Of a DNA stretch of 64,000 nucleotides, positions 27,741 to 37,291 are shown piece by piece. The position numbers were made by a program, and so were the translations under genes. Every line of letters begins with the position of its first letter. The stretch's first letter is position 1. Below the pieces are notes generated by a model. The model did not search any database. It was given only the letters and a program-made list of their open reading frames with translations, and was not told the DNA's origin. Source of the DNA: Shewanella acanthi (GTDB lineage: Bacteria; Pseudomonadota; Gammaproteobacteria; Enterobacterales; Shewanellaceae); the NCBI RefSeq assembly GCF_019457475.1, contig NZ_CP080413.1, positions 2,542,001 to 2,606,000 of the forward strand. The letters run 5' to 3'.

Positions 27741-28617
27741 AATTTATCAGGAAGACCGCATCGCATCGCCGATGATGCGAGTTTGGCAAAACTTTTCGGC
27801 AAACCCCTTTGCCCTCGCGGGGCTATGGACTATTGTTTGCTTGCTGCTCCTGACCGTGTTTGGCCCGATGATTGCCCCCTTCTCGCCCGAATATCAGGAT
27901 CCTCGAGCATTATTACTCCCGCCCTCTTGGGATCCATCCGGCACGGTGAATTATTTCCTCGGCACAGATGACCTTGGACGTGACATTTTCAGCCGCTTGC
28001 TTCACGGCGCGCATTTAACCTTTGGTATGGCGCTGATGATTGTCGGCACCGCGCTTGGCATGGGATTTATCATCGGCTCAATTTCCGGCATGATGAAAGG
28101 CATAAAATCGAGCATTCTTGGCCATTTATTAGATGCATTGCTCTCCATTCCGTCCTTACTTATGGCTATTTTAGTTGTTGCCGTTACTGGGCCAGGACTT
28201 GAAAATGTGTTCTGGGCCGTGGGCATTGCCCTAACGCCGCAATTTGTTCGTGCAATTCACCAATCCGTGCATGAAGAGTTGCAAAAGGAATATGTGACTG
28301 CAGCAAAGCTCGATGGCGCTAACGCGATTCAGATTTTCTGGTATGTGATTATGCCAAACGTGTGGGAAGTCGTGATCATTCAAACCACGCTGGCGATTTC
28401 TGCCGCCATTTTGGATATTGCAGCGCTGGGTTTCTTAAACCTAGGCGCTCAGGCACCAAGCCCTGAGTGGGGTGCAATGGTCGCACAAGGAATGGACAAC
28501 CTGTTAACCGCACCTTGGACCGTCACTATTCCAGGGCTTGCAATCCTCTTTAGTGTGCTTGCCATTAACTTGGTCGGCGATGGCTTAAGATCGGCGCTTG
28601 CGCCCATCAGAAACTAA
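27727..28617 (+). CDS. sapC: SapC-like ABC transporter permease
   Basis: 296 aa with six predicted membrane segments. The DppC-type N-terminus contains FLGTDDLGRDIFSRLLHGA, and the coupling loop is EYVTAAKLDGANAIQIFWYVIMPN. It forms the membrane channel with SapB. It begins inside the sapB end and is followed three bases later by sapD. Confidence 0.92.
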   Translation: MPPIKIYQEDRIASPMMRVWQNFSANPFALAGLWTIVCLLLLTVFGPMIAPFSPEYQDPRALLLPPSWDPSGTVNYFLGTDDLGRDIFSRLLHGAHLTFGMALMIVGTALGMGFIIGSISGMMKGIKSSILGHLLDALLSIPSLLMAILVVAVTGPGLENVFWAVGIALTPQFVRAIHQSVHEELQKEYVTAAKLDGANAIQIFWYVIMPNVWEVVIIQTTLAISAAILDIAALGFLNLGAQAPSPEWGAMVAQGMDNLLTAPWTVTIPGLAILFSVLAINLVGDGLRSALAPIRN

Positions 28618-28620
28618 CCT

Positions 28621-29628
28621 ATGCCACTACTCGACGTACGTAATCTTACCATCGAACTCGACACCCCTCACGGCAGAGTGCGAGCGCTTGAGAAGGTAAG
28701 CCTTACCCTCAACGCGGGGGAAATCCACGGCTTAGTGGGCGAATCGGGCTCGGGTCGAAGCCTGCTCGCGCGGGCCATTTTAGGCATTGCGGGCCCCAAT
28801 TGGACAATTACCGCCGATCGCATGATGTGGGATGGTCAAAACCTGATGACCATGAGTTCGAAGGAGCGGCGTAACTTGATGGGCTCGGATATCGCGATGA
28901 TTTTCCAAGACCCATCGGGCAGCCTCGACCCTTCACAAACCGTCGGCAGCCAACTCATTCAGGCAATGCCAAAAAATCCCAAGTCCTATTTTTGGCAAAA
29001 ACACAAACATGCCAAACAAACGGCGCAAAAGTGGCTACACAAAGTGGGGATTAAGAATCCACAAAAAGTGATGTCGAGCTACGCTTGGGAGCTGTCTGAG
29101 GGCGAATGCCAAAAGGTCATGATTGCAATGGCGATTGCTAACCAGCCACGCTTGTTAATTGCTGACGAACCAACAAACTCGATGGAACTGAGCACTCAGG
29201 CGCAAATTTTTCGCCTGTTATCCCAGCTAAACCAACTTCAAAACGTGTCGATTTTAATTATTAGTCACGAGCTAGAGACACTCGCCCAATGGTGCGATCA
29301 TCTATCCGTACTTTATTGTGGTCAGGTGATGGAATCGGGACCAACCGAGGAGATGATCCAGCAGCCCTACCATCCCTATACCAAGGCTTTGCTGGATAAT
29401 ATGCCGGATTACTCTTCACTCGGCGCACGTAAAGCCATTATGCCAACGTTGCCAGGCTCTGCCCCCGCACTGCAGCATTTACCCATTGGTTGTCGCCTTG
29501 GACCACGGTGCCCTGAAGCGCAAAAAAAATGTGTTAATCAGCCAAGTTTGAGTCATTTACGTGACCGCTACTTTGCCTGCCATTTCCCATACCACAGTGA
29601 AACGACGAATGACGACACCACTGCTTAA
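28621..29628 (+). CDS. sapD: SapD-like ABC transporter ATPase with altered Walker A
   Basis: 335 aa (E. coli SapD 330). Walker A reads GESGSGRS, so the catalytic Lys is replaced by Arg at residue 46 (codon CGA). The Q-loop is MIFQDP, the signature motif is the SapD-specific LSEGECQK, and Walker B is LLIADEPT. A Cys-rich oligopeptide-ATPase C-terminal domain (GCRLGPRCPEAQKKC) closes the protein. Walker A Arg is expected to impair ATP hydrolysis at this site; SapF keeps its Lys. The gene is otherwise intact and overlaps sapF by 20 bases. Confidence 0.9.
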   Translation: MPLLDVRNLTIELDTPHGRVRALEKVSLTLNAGEIHGLVGESGSGRSLLARAILGIAGPNWTITADRMMWDGQNLMTMSSKERRNLMGSDIAMIFQDPSGSLDPSQTVGSQLIQAMPKNPKSYFWQKHKHAKQTAQKWLHKVGIKNPQKVMSSYAWELSEGECQKVMIAMAIANQPRLLIADEPTNSMELSTQAQIFRLLSQLNQLQNVSILIISHELETLAQWCDHLSVLYCGQVMESGPTEEMIQQPYHPYTKALLDNMPDYSSLGARKAIMPTLPGSAPALQHLPIGCRLGPRCPEAQKKCVNQPSLSHLRDRYFACHFPYHSETTNDDTTA

Positions 29629-30394
29629 AGTTAACGATCTTTTCAAACGCTATGACACTGGCTATAAGGGCTTTAGCCGCCAGTATGAAAATGCGTTAGC
29701 GCCCGTATCCTTTGAGCTCAATCGTGGTGAAACACTCGCCATTGTGGGTGAAGCTGGCTCAGGCAAGAGTACCCTCGCCCGCATTTTAGTCGGCGCGGAA
29801 CCCCGCAGTGGCGGTGAAATTTTCTTTGAAGGGGAAGCTCTTGATAGCCGCAACATTAAGCAGCGCTGCCGCTTAATTAGGATGATTTTCCAAGATCCGA
29901 ACACCTCACTCAATCCTCGATTGACTATTGGCCAGTTATTGGCAGAACCGCTTCGCTTTAACAGCAAATTGCCGGCCAAGGAACGCCAGCAACAAGTCGT
30001 CGATACCCTGCGTAAGGTGGGTTTGCTCCCCGAGCACTTTGATTTTTACCCGCATATGATTTCTGAGGGGCAAAAACAACGGGTGGCTGTAGCTCGCGCA
30101 TTGATGTTAAACCCTAAAATCATCATCGCCGATGAGGCATTGACGGCACTTGACCTATCAGTTAGGTCGCAAATTCTTAATCTGCTGCTCAAATTACAAA
30201 AAGATCTTGGCCTGTCCTATATTTTCGTGTCCCATAACCTCAATATTATTCGCCATTTCAGCGATAAAATTATGGTGCTACATAAGGGCGTAATGGTTGA
30301 GAAAGCACCTACAGAACAGATATTTAACTCCCCTGAGCACGAGTATACCCAAAGGCTAGTACAGGAGCAGAGTCTGTTCGTACATAAACGTTAA
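29609..30394 (+). CDS. sapF: SapF-like ABC transporter ATPase
   Basis: 261 aa from the ATG at 29609; the frame extends upstream to a GTG at 29561 but that would overlap sapD by 68 bases. Motifs are Walker A GEAGSGKSTLAR, Q-loop MIFQDPN, signature ISEGQKQRV and Walker B IIIADEALTALD. It is canonical except for the EA in place of EP after Walker B, which is common in SapF. It pairs with SapD to power the SapBC channel. Confidence 0.92.
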   Translation: MTTPLLKVNDLFKRYDTGYKGFSRQYENALAPVSFELNRGETLAIVGEAGSGKSTLARILVGAEPRSGGEIFFEGEALDSRNIKQRCRLIRMIFQDPNTSLNPRLTIGQLLAEPLRFNSKLPAKERQQQVVDTLRKVGLLPEHFDFYPHMISEGQKQRVAVARALMLNPKIIIADEALTALDLSVRSQILNLLLKLQKDLGLSYIFVSHNLNIIRHFSDKIMVLHKGVMVEKAPTEQIFNSPEHEYTQRLVQEQSLFVHKR

Positions 30395-30420
30395 ACTGCT
30401 CCAACCACTTAAATAATCAG

Positions 30421-30451
30421 GCGAAATGGCTAAAAAGTAATGCCATTTCGC
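30421..30451 (+). terminator. Hairpin after sapF
   Basis: The arms GCGAAATGGC/GCCATTTCGC have an 11-base AT-rich loop, 26 bases after the sapF stop. There is no T-run, so it may be a weak terminator or a leader structure of fabV. Confidence 0.45.
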
Positions 30452-30499
30452 CGCCGAACTATTTATCCTATTGGTCATTTTGATAGAAGAAGCTAAAAC

Positions 30500-31702
30500 A
30501 TGATTATCAAACCCAAAATTCGTGGATTTATTTGTACCACCACTCATCCAGTTGGTTGTGAGGCCAACGTACAAGAGCAAATCGCGTTAACTAAGGCCAA
30601 AGGTAAAATCGCCAACGGTCCTAAAAAAGTACTGGTTGTCGGTTCTTCAAGCGGTTATGGCCTCTCTTCACGTATTGCTGCAGCCTTTGGTAGCGATGCT
30701 GCGACCATCGGTGTATTTTTTGAAAAACCAGGCACCGAAAGCAAGCCTGGAACTGCCGGTTGGTACAACTCTGCCGCCTTTGACAAATTCGCCAAAGCCG
30801 AAGGTTTGTATTCTAAGAGCATCAACTGCGATGCTTTTAGCCATGAAGCTAAGCAAAAAGTAATTGAACTTATCAAACAAGACCTCGGTCAAGTGGATAT
30901 GGTGGTTTACTCCCTCGCATCACCTGTGCGTAAATTGCCAGATTCGGGTGAACTTATCCGCTCATCGTTGAAACCTATCGGCGAGGTGTATACCGCCACT
31001 GCCGTTGATACCAACAAAGATTGCATCATTGAAGCCACTGTTGAGCCAGCAACTGAGCAAGAGATTGCCGATACCATCACTGTGATGGGCGGCCAAGATT
31101 GGGAACTGTGGATCAAAGCACTGTCTGAAGCGGGAGTACTGAGTGACAACTGCAAAACCGTTGCCTACAGCTACATTGGAACCGAACTGACTTGGCCAAT
31201 CTACTGGCACGGCGCACTGGGCAAGGCAAAAATGGACTTAGACCGCGCTGCTCACGCCTTAAATGCACAATTAGCCCCTAAGGGTGGTAGCGCTAACGTT
31301 GCCGTGCTGAAGAGCGTAGTCACTCAGGCAAGCTCTGCAATCCCTGTTATGCCGCTGTACATCGCTATGGTATTCAAAAAAATGCGCCAAGAAGGCTTGC
31401 ATGAAGGCTGTATGGAGCAAATCTACCGTATGTTCAGTGAGCGTCTGTTCCGTGCCGATGGCGCAAAAGCAGAAACTGACAGCGACAACCGCCTACGTTT
31501 AGACGATTGGGAATTGCGTGAAGATATTCAGCAACACTGCCGCGATTTATGGCCTCAAGTGACCACGGAGAATCTGTCAGAGCTTACTGATTATCAAGAA
31601 TACAAAGCCGAGTTCATTAAACTGTTTGGTTTTGGTATTGACAGCATCGACTACGATGCAGATGTTAATCCATACGTTGAATTCGATGTGATTGAGCTCT
31701 AA
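30500..31702 (+). CDS. fabV: Enoyl-[acyl-carrier-protein] reductase, FabV type
   Basis: 400 aa, the usual FabV size. [20 protein letters not shown] is the typical opening. The nucleotide-binding segment [21 protein letters not shown] lies at about 48-68. The active-site region [22 protein letters not shown] has the Tyr-x8-Lys spacing of the family. It catalyses the last reduction of fatty-acid elongation using NADH and, unlike FabI, is naturally triclosan-resistant. It is monocistronic with its own terminator. Confidence 0.97.
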   Translation: MIIKPKIRGFICTTTHPVGCEANVQEQIALTKAKGKIANGPKKVLVVGSSSGYGLSSRIAAAFGSDAATIGVFFEKPGTESKPGTAGWYNSAAFDKFAKAEGLYSKSINCDAFSHEAKQKVIELIKQDLGQVDMVVYSLASPVRKLPDSGELIRSSLKPIGEVYTATAVDTNKDCIIEATVEPATEQEIADTITVMGGQDWELWIKALSEAGVLSDNCKTVAYSYIGTELTWPIYWHGALGKAKMDLDRAAHALNAQLAPKGGSANVAVLKSVVTQASSAIPVMPLYIAMVFKKMRQEGLHEGCMEQIYRMFSERLFRADGAKAETDSDNRLRLDDWELREDIQQHCRDLWPQVTTENLSELTDYQEYKAEFIKLFGFGIDSIDYDADVNPYVEFDVIEL

Positions 31703-31729
31703 TTCAATCCGAGCTTAGTGAAACGTTAA

Positions 31730-31755
31730 ACGCCACCTTAGGGTGGCGTTTTTAT
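31730..31755 (+). terminator. Terminator of fabV
   Basis: The stem ACGCCACC/GGTGGCGT with a four-base loop is followed by TTTTATTT. Confidence 0.88.
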
Positions 31756-31856
31756 TTGCAAGGGATACTACTGCCCTGCTTACGGCGTTCTTATCCAACT
31801 TATCTACACTTTCTTAGTCAATCCCATTTTCAAGTATAAATACAAAAGGAAAGTGT

Positions 31857-32090
31857 ATGAAAATCAGCGGCCGCAATAGCCTAAGTAGCACCATAACAGA
31901 TATCTCCATTGGCTCTGTTAATAACGAAATCACGATATAACTGTCAACAGGGGTAGTTTTAACTTCAGTCGTCATAAAAACCTCCTGTGAACGACTAGGG
32001 CTCAAAGTAGGCGATGCCGCCTATGCAGTGATTAAAGCCAGCAGCGTAGTGATTGGCATCGCTGACGAAGCGTCAACGAACCTCAAATAA
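31857..32090 (+). pseudogene. Mop-family molybdopterin/molybdate-binding protein gene interrupted by an in-frame stop
   Basis: The frame starts with ATG at 31857 (AAAGGA seven bases upstream) and reads MKISGRNSLSSTITDISIGS and VNNEITI. It meets TAA at 31938-31940, then continues in the same frame as LSTGVVLTSVVIK, RLGLKVGDAAYAVIKASSVV and IGIADEASTNLK to TAA at 32088-32090. Both parts together make a complete 77-residue Mop (TOBE-like) protein: MKIS.RN at the start and G.KVGD.AYA.IKASSVVIG at the end. One base change (CAA or GAA to TAA) explains the break. Mop proteins bind molybdate or tungstate oxyanions. A strong terminator follows. Confidence 0.8.
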
Positions 32091-32121
32091 CAGGAATCGT
32101 GTTAAATCGAATTTAAAAAAT

Positions 32122-32151
32122 AAAAAGGCCAAGTCAATACTTGGCCTTTTT
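32122..32151. terminator. Bidirectional terminator between mop remnant and ppiD
   Basis: The stem AAAAAGGCCAAGT/ACTTGGCCTTTTT has a four-base loop and A/T tracts on both sides. It serves the converging ppiD and mop transcripts. Confidence 0.88.
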
Positions 32152-32178
32152 ATCTTTAAGGTTAATACCCCGAAGGAA

Positions 32179-34044
32179 TTAGCCTTCTACTGGATACTCA
32201 ACCTTAGCAGTTGATTTGAGAGACTCAATCAGCGCGCGGTAGTCCGCTTCACTGTATTGGGAAACTAGGCGTTGTTTCAGGCCGTTCACTAATTCATCGC
32301 TCACCGACTCCGCAGCATTCACTTTGTCTACAGCAACAACCGCATAACCATTAGCCAGTGCAACGGTGTCAACCACAGCACCGGAGGCTGGTGTTGGCAT
32401 TTGGAAGGCCTTGCCAACGATAGATGCATCTATTTCACGTTCGCCGCGAGCTAACTTGGCTTTAGCTGTTAAGGTCACATCGCTGGCACCTGCTTTTACC
32501 TGAGCAACAAGTTCCTGAGCCTTAGCACGAGCAGCTTCATTCGCTTGATCTTGCTTTAAACGCTCGCTGATATCTGCCTTAACTTCACCGAATGGCAGCG
32601 TACCTGCGTCGTGATGTTCTTTCACACGGATAACAACAACGTGGTTTGGTTCAAGTTCTAAAACTTCACTATTTAACCCCTGCAACATCACTGCATCTGA
32701 AAATGCCGCTTTCACTACATCAGGCTTATTCAGTGCCGTGGGCACATCATCACGTGAGAACAGTGGCGTAGTTTTGATATCAACACCTACCGCTTTAGCG
32801 GTTTCAGCTAAAGTATCAGGCACTTCATAGCTGGTATCGGCTAACTTACTTTGTAAGCTGTAAAATTGATCAACCGCTTTTTTGTCTTGCAGCTGAGCAA
32901 CAATCTTCGCTTTTACATCAGCAAATGGCACTGTGGTACCTGGCTGAATGTCTAACAGCTTGATGATATGGAAACCGAAGTCGGTTTTAACCACGCCAGA
33001 GTGAGCATCCTTTTGCAGCGCAAATAAGGCTTCATCGAAGCTTGGATCCATCACACCCGGTTCGAACCAGTCTAATTTACCCCCCTGCTCTGCACTTAAG
33101 GTATCCTCAGAGTTGGTTTTAGCCAGCGCAGCAAAGTCCGCACCATTATCTAACTGCTTAGCCAAATCTTCAGCCTTTGCTTTAGCAGCTGCGTCATCGC
33201 TGCCTGACGTCACTAAGATATGGGCCGCTAAACGTTTTTCACTCGAAACATATTGTGTCTTATGCTCATCGTAATAAGTTTGCGCTTCTTCGTCAGTCAC
33301 TTTGCTGTCTTTGGCAAAGTCAGCCGCATTAAGCTCAACATACTCTAAGCTCACCTTCTCAGGGCTCATGAATTGGCCTTGGTTTGCATCATAGTAGCTC
33401 TTAACTTGCTCATCGGTCACTGTTGCACTTGCTAAGAACGGCGCTGAATCGACCACTACATAACGAATATCACGGGTTTGATTTTGTAGCTCTGCTAATT
33501 GCTTAGCTTCACTTGGCAGTACGAACTCAGTGCCCACTAATGCCGCAGTTAACTGGCGACGAGTCATATCAACACGCATCATGCTGCGGAACGTCGTTGG
33601 CTGATAACCCAATTGACGCAAAATCGCTTGGTAACGGTCATTATCAAATTTACCGTCGGTTTGGAAAGCCGGTTCCGTTTTGATCGCCGCAATAATTTGC
33701 TCATCGGAGATACGTAATCCCATGGCAGTGGCGGCTTGGTCAATTAATTTGTCCGCCACTAAACGCTCGAGTACGCTCTGCTTTATGCTTTCTAGATATT
33801 TTTCGTCAGCAGCTAGCGCAGCGAACATCTCACCGAGTTGTTGCTCCATACGAGCACGTTCACTCTGGTAAGCTTGTTCTAACTCGGCTTTAGTGATCAC
33901 GTCACCATTGACTTCTGCGGCAGGAACGTCGGTTGTAGAGCCTAAATAGCTACTTACGCCTGCAAATGCAAAAGATAAAATCACAAGTACGAGAATGCCC
34001 TTAGCAATCACGCCTTGCGAACCTTCGCGGATCTTTTCTAACAT
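32179..34044 (-). CDS. ppiD: PpiD, membrane-anchored periplasmic peptidyl-prolyl isomerase / chaperone
   Basis: 621 aa (E. coli 623). An N-terminal membrane anchor (about 15-33) is followed by a SurA-like N-domain (about 40-200, including VTKAEL and RLVADKLIDQAA). A parvulin domain at about 265-360 has KRLAAHILV, FAALAKTNSEDTLSAEQGG and GFHIIKL. A C-terminal chaperone part closes the protein. It assists folding of proteins leaving the SecYEG translocon. It lies downstream of hupB, as in E. coli (lon-hupB-ppiD). Confidence 0.95.
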   Translation of the reverse strand: MLEKIREGSQGVIAKGILVLVILSFAFAGVSSYLGSTTDVPAAEVNGDVITKAELEQAYQSERARMEQQLGEMFAALAADEKYLESIKQSVLERLVADKLIDQAATAMGLRISDEQIIAAIKTEPAFQTDGKFDNDRYQAILRQLGYQPTTFRSMMRVDMTRRQLTAALVGTEFVLPSEAKQLAELQNQTRDIRYVVVDSAPFLASATVTDEQVKSYYDANQGQFMSPEKVSLEYVELNAADFAKDSKVTDEEAQTYYDEHKTQYVSSEKRLAAHILVTSGSDDAAAKAKAEDLAKQLDNGADFAALAKTNSEDTLSAEQGGKLDWFEPGVMDPSFDEALFALQKDAHSGVVKTDFGFHIIKLLDIQPGTTVPFADVKAKIVAQLQDKKAVDQFYSLQSKLADTSYEVPDTLAETAKAVGVDIKTTPLFSRDDVPTALNKPDVVKAAFSDAVMLQGLNSEVLELEPNHVVVIRVKEHHDAGTLPFGEVKADISERLKQDQANEAARAKAQELVAQVKAGASDVTLTAKAKLARGEREIDASIVGKAFQMPTPASGAVVDTVALANGYAVVAVDKVNAAESVSDELVNGLKQRLVSQYSEADYRALIESLKSTAKVEYPVEG

Positions 34045-34080
34045 CAGATTTCTCGCTTGTTGCGATTAACAAAATAAAAA

Positions 34081-34103
34081 GGCGCATCGATTTGAGATGC
34101 GCC
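34081..34103 (-). terminator. Hairpin with T-run just upstream of ppiD
   Basis: The stem GGCGCATC/GATGCGCC is followed by TTTTTATTTT on the minus strand. It lies 37 bases before the ppiD start, so it may end readthrough from hupB or attenuate ppiD. Confidence 0.75.
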
Positions 34104-34207
34104 TTTCTGTAATTTATGGGGATTATTCAGACGCTACCAATGGTAAGTGCTAAAACCCCGAGTAATGGGTGAAAACCTTACATAATCCATTACTTTCAAT
34201 TCGTAAA

Positions 34208-34229
34208 AAGCACTGTCTAAACAGTGCTT
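34208..34229 (-). terminator. Terminator of hupB
   Basis: The stem AAGCACTGT/ACAGTGCTT with a four-base loop is followed by TTT on the minus strand, 40 bases after the hupB stop. Confidence 0.8.
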
Positions 34230-34268
34230 ATTGCTTACGAATGCCTTACAAAGGCCACGATATCAATA

Positions 34269-34541
34269 TTAGTTGACAGCGTCTTTCAGAGCTTTACCTG
34301 CTTTGAAAGCAGGGATTTTTGCTGCTGCGATTTTGATCTCTTCACCCGTTTGTGGGTTGCGACCAGTACGCTCTGCGCGCTCACGCACTTCAAAAGTACC
34401 AAAACCAACAAGAGAAATTTTATCGCCATCTTTCAGACCTTCGGTCACAGCAGCGATAAAAGAATCCAGTGCACGGCCTGCAGCGGCTTTAGAAATATCA
34501 GCACCAGAAGCGATTTTCTCGATTAGTTCAGATTTGTTCAT
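34269..34541 (-). CDS. hupB: DNA-binding protein HU-beta
   Basis: 90 aa, the exact family size. [20 protein letters not shown] opens the protein, and the conserved DNA-wrapping arm is [21 protein letters not shown] (about 46-66) with [11 protein letters not shown] at the end. HU compacts and bends DNA. It lies between lon and ppiD and is transcribed in the same direction. Confidence 0.98.
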   Translation of the reverse strand: MNKSELIEKIASGADISKAAAGRALDSFIAAVTEGLKDGDKISLVGFGTFEVRERAERTGRNPQTGEEIKIAAAKIPAFKAGKALKDAVN

Positions 34542-34802
34542 GTCATCCCCTTGAATGTAATTTTTTTAGCGCCGCAACCAAGTCCGTCTTTAGAGCGGTC
34601 AGCGGAGGCTTTTATAACAAGCTTGAATTCAAAGTTCAAGCTGAGTTGGAAAACCAAATAAATAAAACTGGATTACAGCTCAAAGCCAGTTGCCCCAAGG
34701 GATTGGAGCAACTGACTCTCCACAGACCTAGGCTACCACAGGTCTGCGGTTTGTTAAGCCCCTTTTTTCATTTTTTTTAGCGTGATAGCGCATTTTCTTG
34801 CG

Positions 34803-37160
34803 TTATGCCAAGTTTTTAACCACTTCAAAGCCCTCCACGGGTCTCTCAAGGGCCAGTTTTAACACTTCATCGACCCAACGAACTGGGCGAATTTCCAAAT
34901 CGGCAATCACGTTGGCAGGAATTTCTTCCAGATCGCGCTCGTTTTCTTTTGGAATGAGGACCAATTTAATGCCACCGCGATGCGCTGCCAGCAGTTTCTC
35001 TTTTAAACCACCGATAGGTAATACTTCACCACGTAAGGTAATTTCACCTGTCATCGCCACATCGGCGCGAACTGGGTTACCGGTTAAGCTCGACACCAGG
35101 GCAGTACACATTGCAGCACCTGCGGATGGACCGTCTTTTGGTGTTGCTCCCTCAGGCACATGCACATGGATATCACGCTTCTCGTAAAAGTCCGCGTTAA
35201 TCCCTAATTGCTCGGCGCGGGCACGAACTACGGTCATTGCCGCTTGGATGGACTCCTGCATCACATCCCCAAGCGATCCTGTGTACGTCAACTTGCCCTT
35301 GCCAGGAACTGAGGTTGCTTCAATAGTCAGTAGATCGCCGCCCACTTCAGTCCACGCAAGACCCGTCACTTGGCCAATTTGGTTGTTCGACTCCGCTTTC
35401 CCATAGTCGAAGCGCTGAACGCCAAGGAATGACTTTAAGTTATCCGCCGTCACACTGACCGACTTAATTGACTTGTCGAGCAGGATCATTTTCACGACCT
35501 TACGGCAAATCTTAGATAATTCACGCTCTAACGCACGCACACCTGCTTCACGGGTGTAGTAACGGATAATGCCCACTATCGCGCTATCATCGATTGTGAT
35601 TTCACTCGCTTTAAGGCCATTACGCTCAATTTGCTTAGTTAGCAAATGTTGTTTTGCGATATTAAGCTTTTCGTCTTCGGTATAACCCGACAAACGAATG
35701 ACTTCCATACGATCTAAAAGCGGACCTGGGATATTCATTGAGTTAGAGGTTGCCACGAACATCACATCCGATAAGTCGTAATCGACTTCGAGGTAATGAT
35801 CGTTAAACGTCGCGTTTTGCTCAGGGTCAAGCACCTCTAATAGGGCTGACGCTGGATCGCCACGCATATCTGAGCTCATTTTGTCGATTTCATCGAGCAG
35901 GAATAATGGGTTTTTAACGCCCACTTTAGCCATTTTTTGAATCACTTTACCCGGCATAGAACCAATGTAAGTACGTCTATGACCACGAATTTCCGCTTCA
36001 TCACGCACGCCGCCAAGTGCCACGCGCACATACTTACGGCCAGTCGCCTTAGCAATCGATTGGCCTAAAGAAGTTTTACCCACACCTGGAGGTCCCACTA
36101 AACATAGGATGGGGCCTTTTAATTGGCGAACACGGCTCTGCACTGCCAAGTATTCCAGAATGCGGTCTTTGACCTTCTCGAGGCCATAGTGGTCGGTATC
36201 CAATACTTCTTGGGCTTTTGCTAAATCGCGTTTGATTTTAGAACGTTGACTCCAAGGCACAGAGGTCATCCAGTCCACGTAGCTTCGAACCACAGTGGCT
36301 TCGGCGGACATTGGCGACATCATGCGTAATTTATTCAACTCAGCCAGCGCCTTTTCTTTGGCATCGCTTGGCATATTGGCATCTTCAATCTTACGATTTA
36401 ACGCTTCGAACTCATCGTGGCCTTCGTCTAAGTCACCCAGTTCTTTTTGGATGGCTTTCATCTGTTCATTCAGATAGTACTCACGCTGGCTCTTTTCCAT
36501 CTGTTTTTTAACGCGGGTGCGGATACGCTTCTCAACCTGCAGTAGGTCGATTTCCGATTCCATCATCGCCATTAAATATTCTAGGCGCTCACCGACATTC
36601 GTCATCTCAAGGACTGATTGCTTATCCTCAAGTTTAAGTGGCATATGTGCCGCCATAGTGTCTGCAAGGCGCGCAGCTTCATCGATGCCGGAAAGTGACG
36701 TTAATACTTCAGGCGGGATTTTTTTATTCAGCTTGATATAGCCTTCAAACTGTCCGATAGCGCTGCGAACGAGCACCTCTTCTTCTTTATCTTCTAGTGG
36801 CTCAGATTCTAAATACTCAGCCTTAGCAACAAAGAATTCCTTCTCTTGGGTGTAGCGGTTAATTCGGGCGCGGCGACCACCTTCAACCAATACTTTAACG
36901 GTACCGTCTGGCAGTTTAAGCAGTTGCAGAATTGACGCCACTGTGCCCACATCAAAGATATCGTCCTTGGTGGGCTCATCTAACTCAGCATCACGCTGAG
37001 CCACTAAAATAATTTGTTTATCCTGGGCCATGGCCGTTTCGAGGCAACGAATGGATTTTTCACGGCCTACGAATAACGGAATAACCATATGGGGGTATAC
37101 CACCACATCTCTCAGTGGCAGCACGGGGAGTTCGATATGCGCTTCACGCTCTAAGGTCAT
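34803..37160 (-). CDS. lon: ATP-dependent protease Lon
   Basis: 785 aa (E. coli 784). The N-terminal substrate-binding domain begins [21 protein letters not shown] central coiled coil precedes the AAA+ module with Walker [16 protein letters not shown] (about 355-370) and Walker [11 protein letters not shown]. The C-terminal serine-lysine protease has catalytic Ser in [11 protein letters not shown] and Lys in [15 protein letters not shown]. It degrades damaged and regulatory proteins. A sigma32-like promoter lies 40 bases upstream. Confidence 0.97.
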   Translation of the reverse strand: MTLEREAHIELPVLPLRDVVVYPHMVIPLFVGREKSIRCLETAMAQDKQIILVAQRDAELDEPTKDDIFDVGTVASILQLLKLPDGTVKVLVEGGRRARINRYTQEKEFFVAKAEYLESEPLEDKEEEVLVRSAIGQFEGYIKLNKKIPPEVLTSLSGIDEAARLADTMAAHMPLKLEDKQSVLEMTNVGERLEYLMAMMESEIDLLQVEKRIRTRVKKQMEKSQREYYLNEQMKAIQKELGDLDEGHDEFEALNRKIEDANMPSDAKEKALAELNKLRMMSPMSAEATVVRSYVDWMTSVPWSQRSKIKRDLAKAQEVLDTDHYGLEKVKDRILEYLAVQSRVRQLKGPILCLVGPPGVGKTSLGQSIAKATGRKYVRVALGGVRDEAEIRGHRRTYIGSMPGKVIQKMAKVGVKNPLFLLDEIDKMSSDMRGDPASALLEVLDPEQNATFNDHYLEVDYDLSDVMFVATSNSMNIPGPLLDRMEVIRLSGYTEDEKLNIAKQHLLTKQIERNGLKASEITIDDSAIVGIIRYYTREAGVRALERELSKICRKVVKMILLDKSIKSVSVTADNLKSFLGVQRFDYGKAESNNQIGQVTGLAWTEVGGDLLTIEATSVPGKGKLTYTGSLGDVMQESIQAAMTVVRARAEQLGINADFYEKRDIHVHVPEGATPKDGPSAGAAMCTALVSSLTGNPVRADVAMTGEITLRGEVLPIGGLKEKLLAAHRGGIKLVLIPKENERDLEEIPANVIADLEIRPVRWVDEVLKLALERPVEGFEVVKNLA

Positions 37161-37199
37161 AGTTCGATTCCGTTTAAATGAATAGGATTAATAAGGAGT

Positions 37200-37227
37200 A
37201 TATTGGGGCGCTTAGTTTCGTTTCAAT
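37200..37227 (-). promoter_or_regulatory. Sigma32 (heat-shock) promoter of lon
   Basis: On the minus strand, TTGAAA and CCCCAATAT are separated by 12 bases, close to the RpoH consensus CTTGAAA and CCCCATNT. It sits 40 bases before the lon start and downstream of the clpX terminator. Confidence 0.8.
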
Positions 37228-37241
37228 GGGCAAAATAAAAA

Positions 37242-37262
37242 AAGGAGCCCATTGGACTCCTT
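37242..37262 (-). terminator. Terminator of clpX
   Basis: The stem AAGGAG/CTCCTT with a nine-base loop is followed by a T-run on the minus strand, 30 bases after the clpX stop. Confidence 0.75.
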
Positions 37263-37291
37263 GATTTTCAATTTATTAGCAAAGCGTACAA

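Noticed and set aside
31814..31975. Minus-strand frame of 53 codons with an excellent AGGAGG site and a hydrophobic C-terminal half
   Set aside because: It lies antisense to the Mop gene, whose protein similarity is clear; the AGGAGG is the complement of Mop codons for Thr-Ser. A real small protein is not excluded, but nothing else supports it.
34680..34802. Hairpins CAGACCT/AGGTCTG and AGTTGC/GCAACT downstream of lon as a possible small RNA
   Set aside because: Loops are long and no promoter for an independent transcript is seen; they are more likely part of the lon end and hupB leader.
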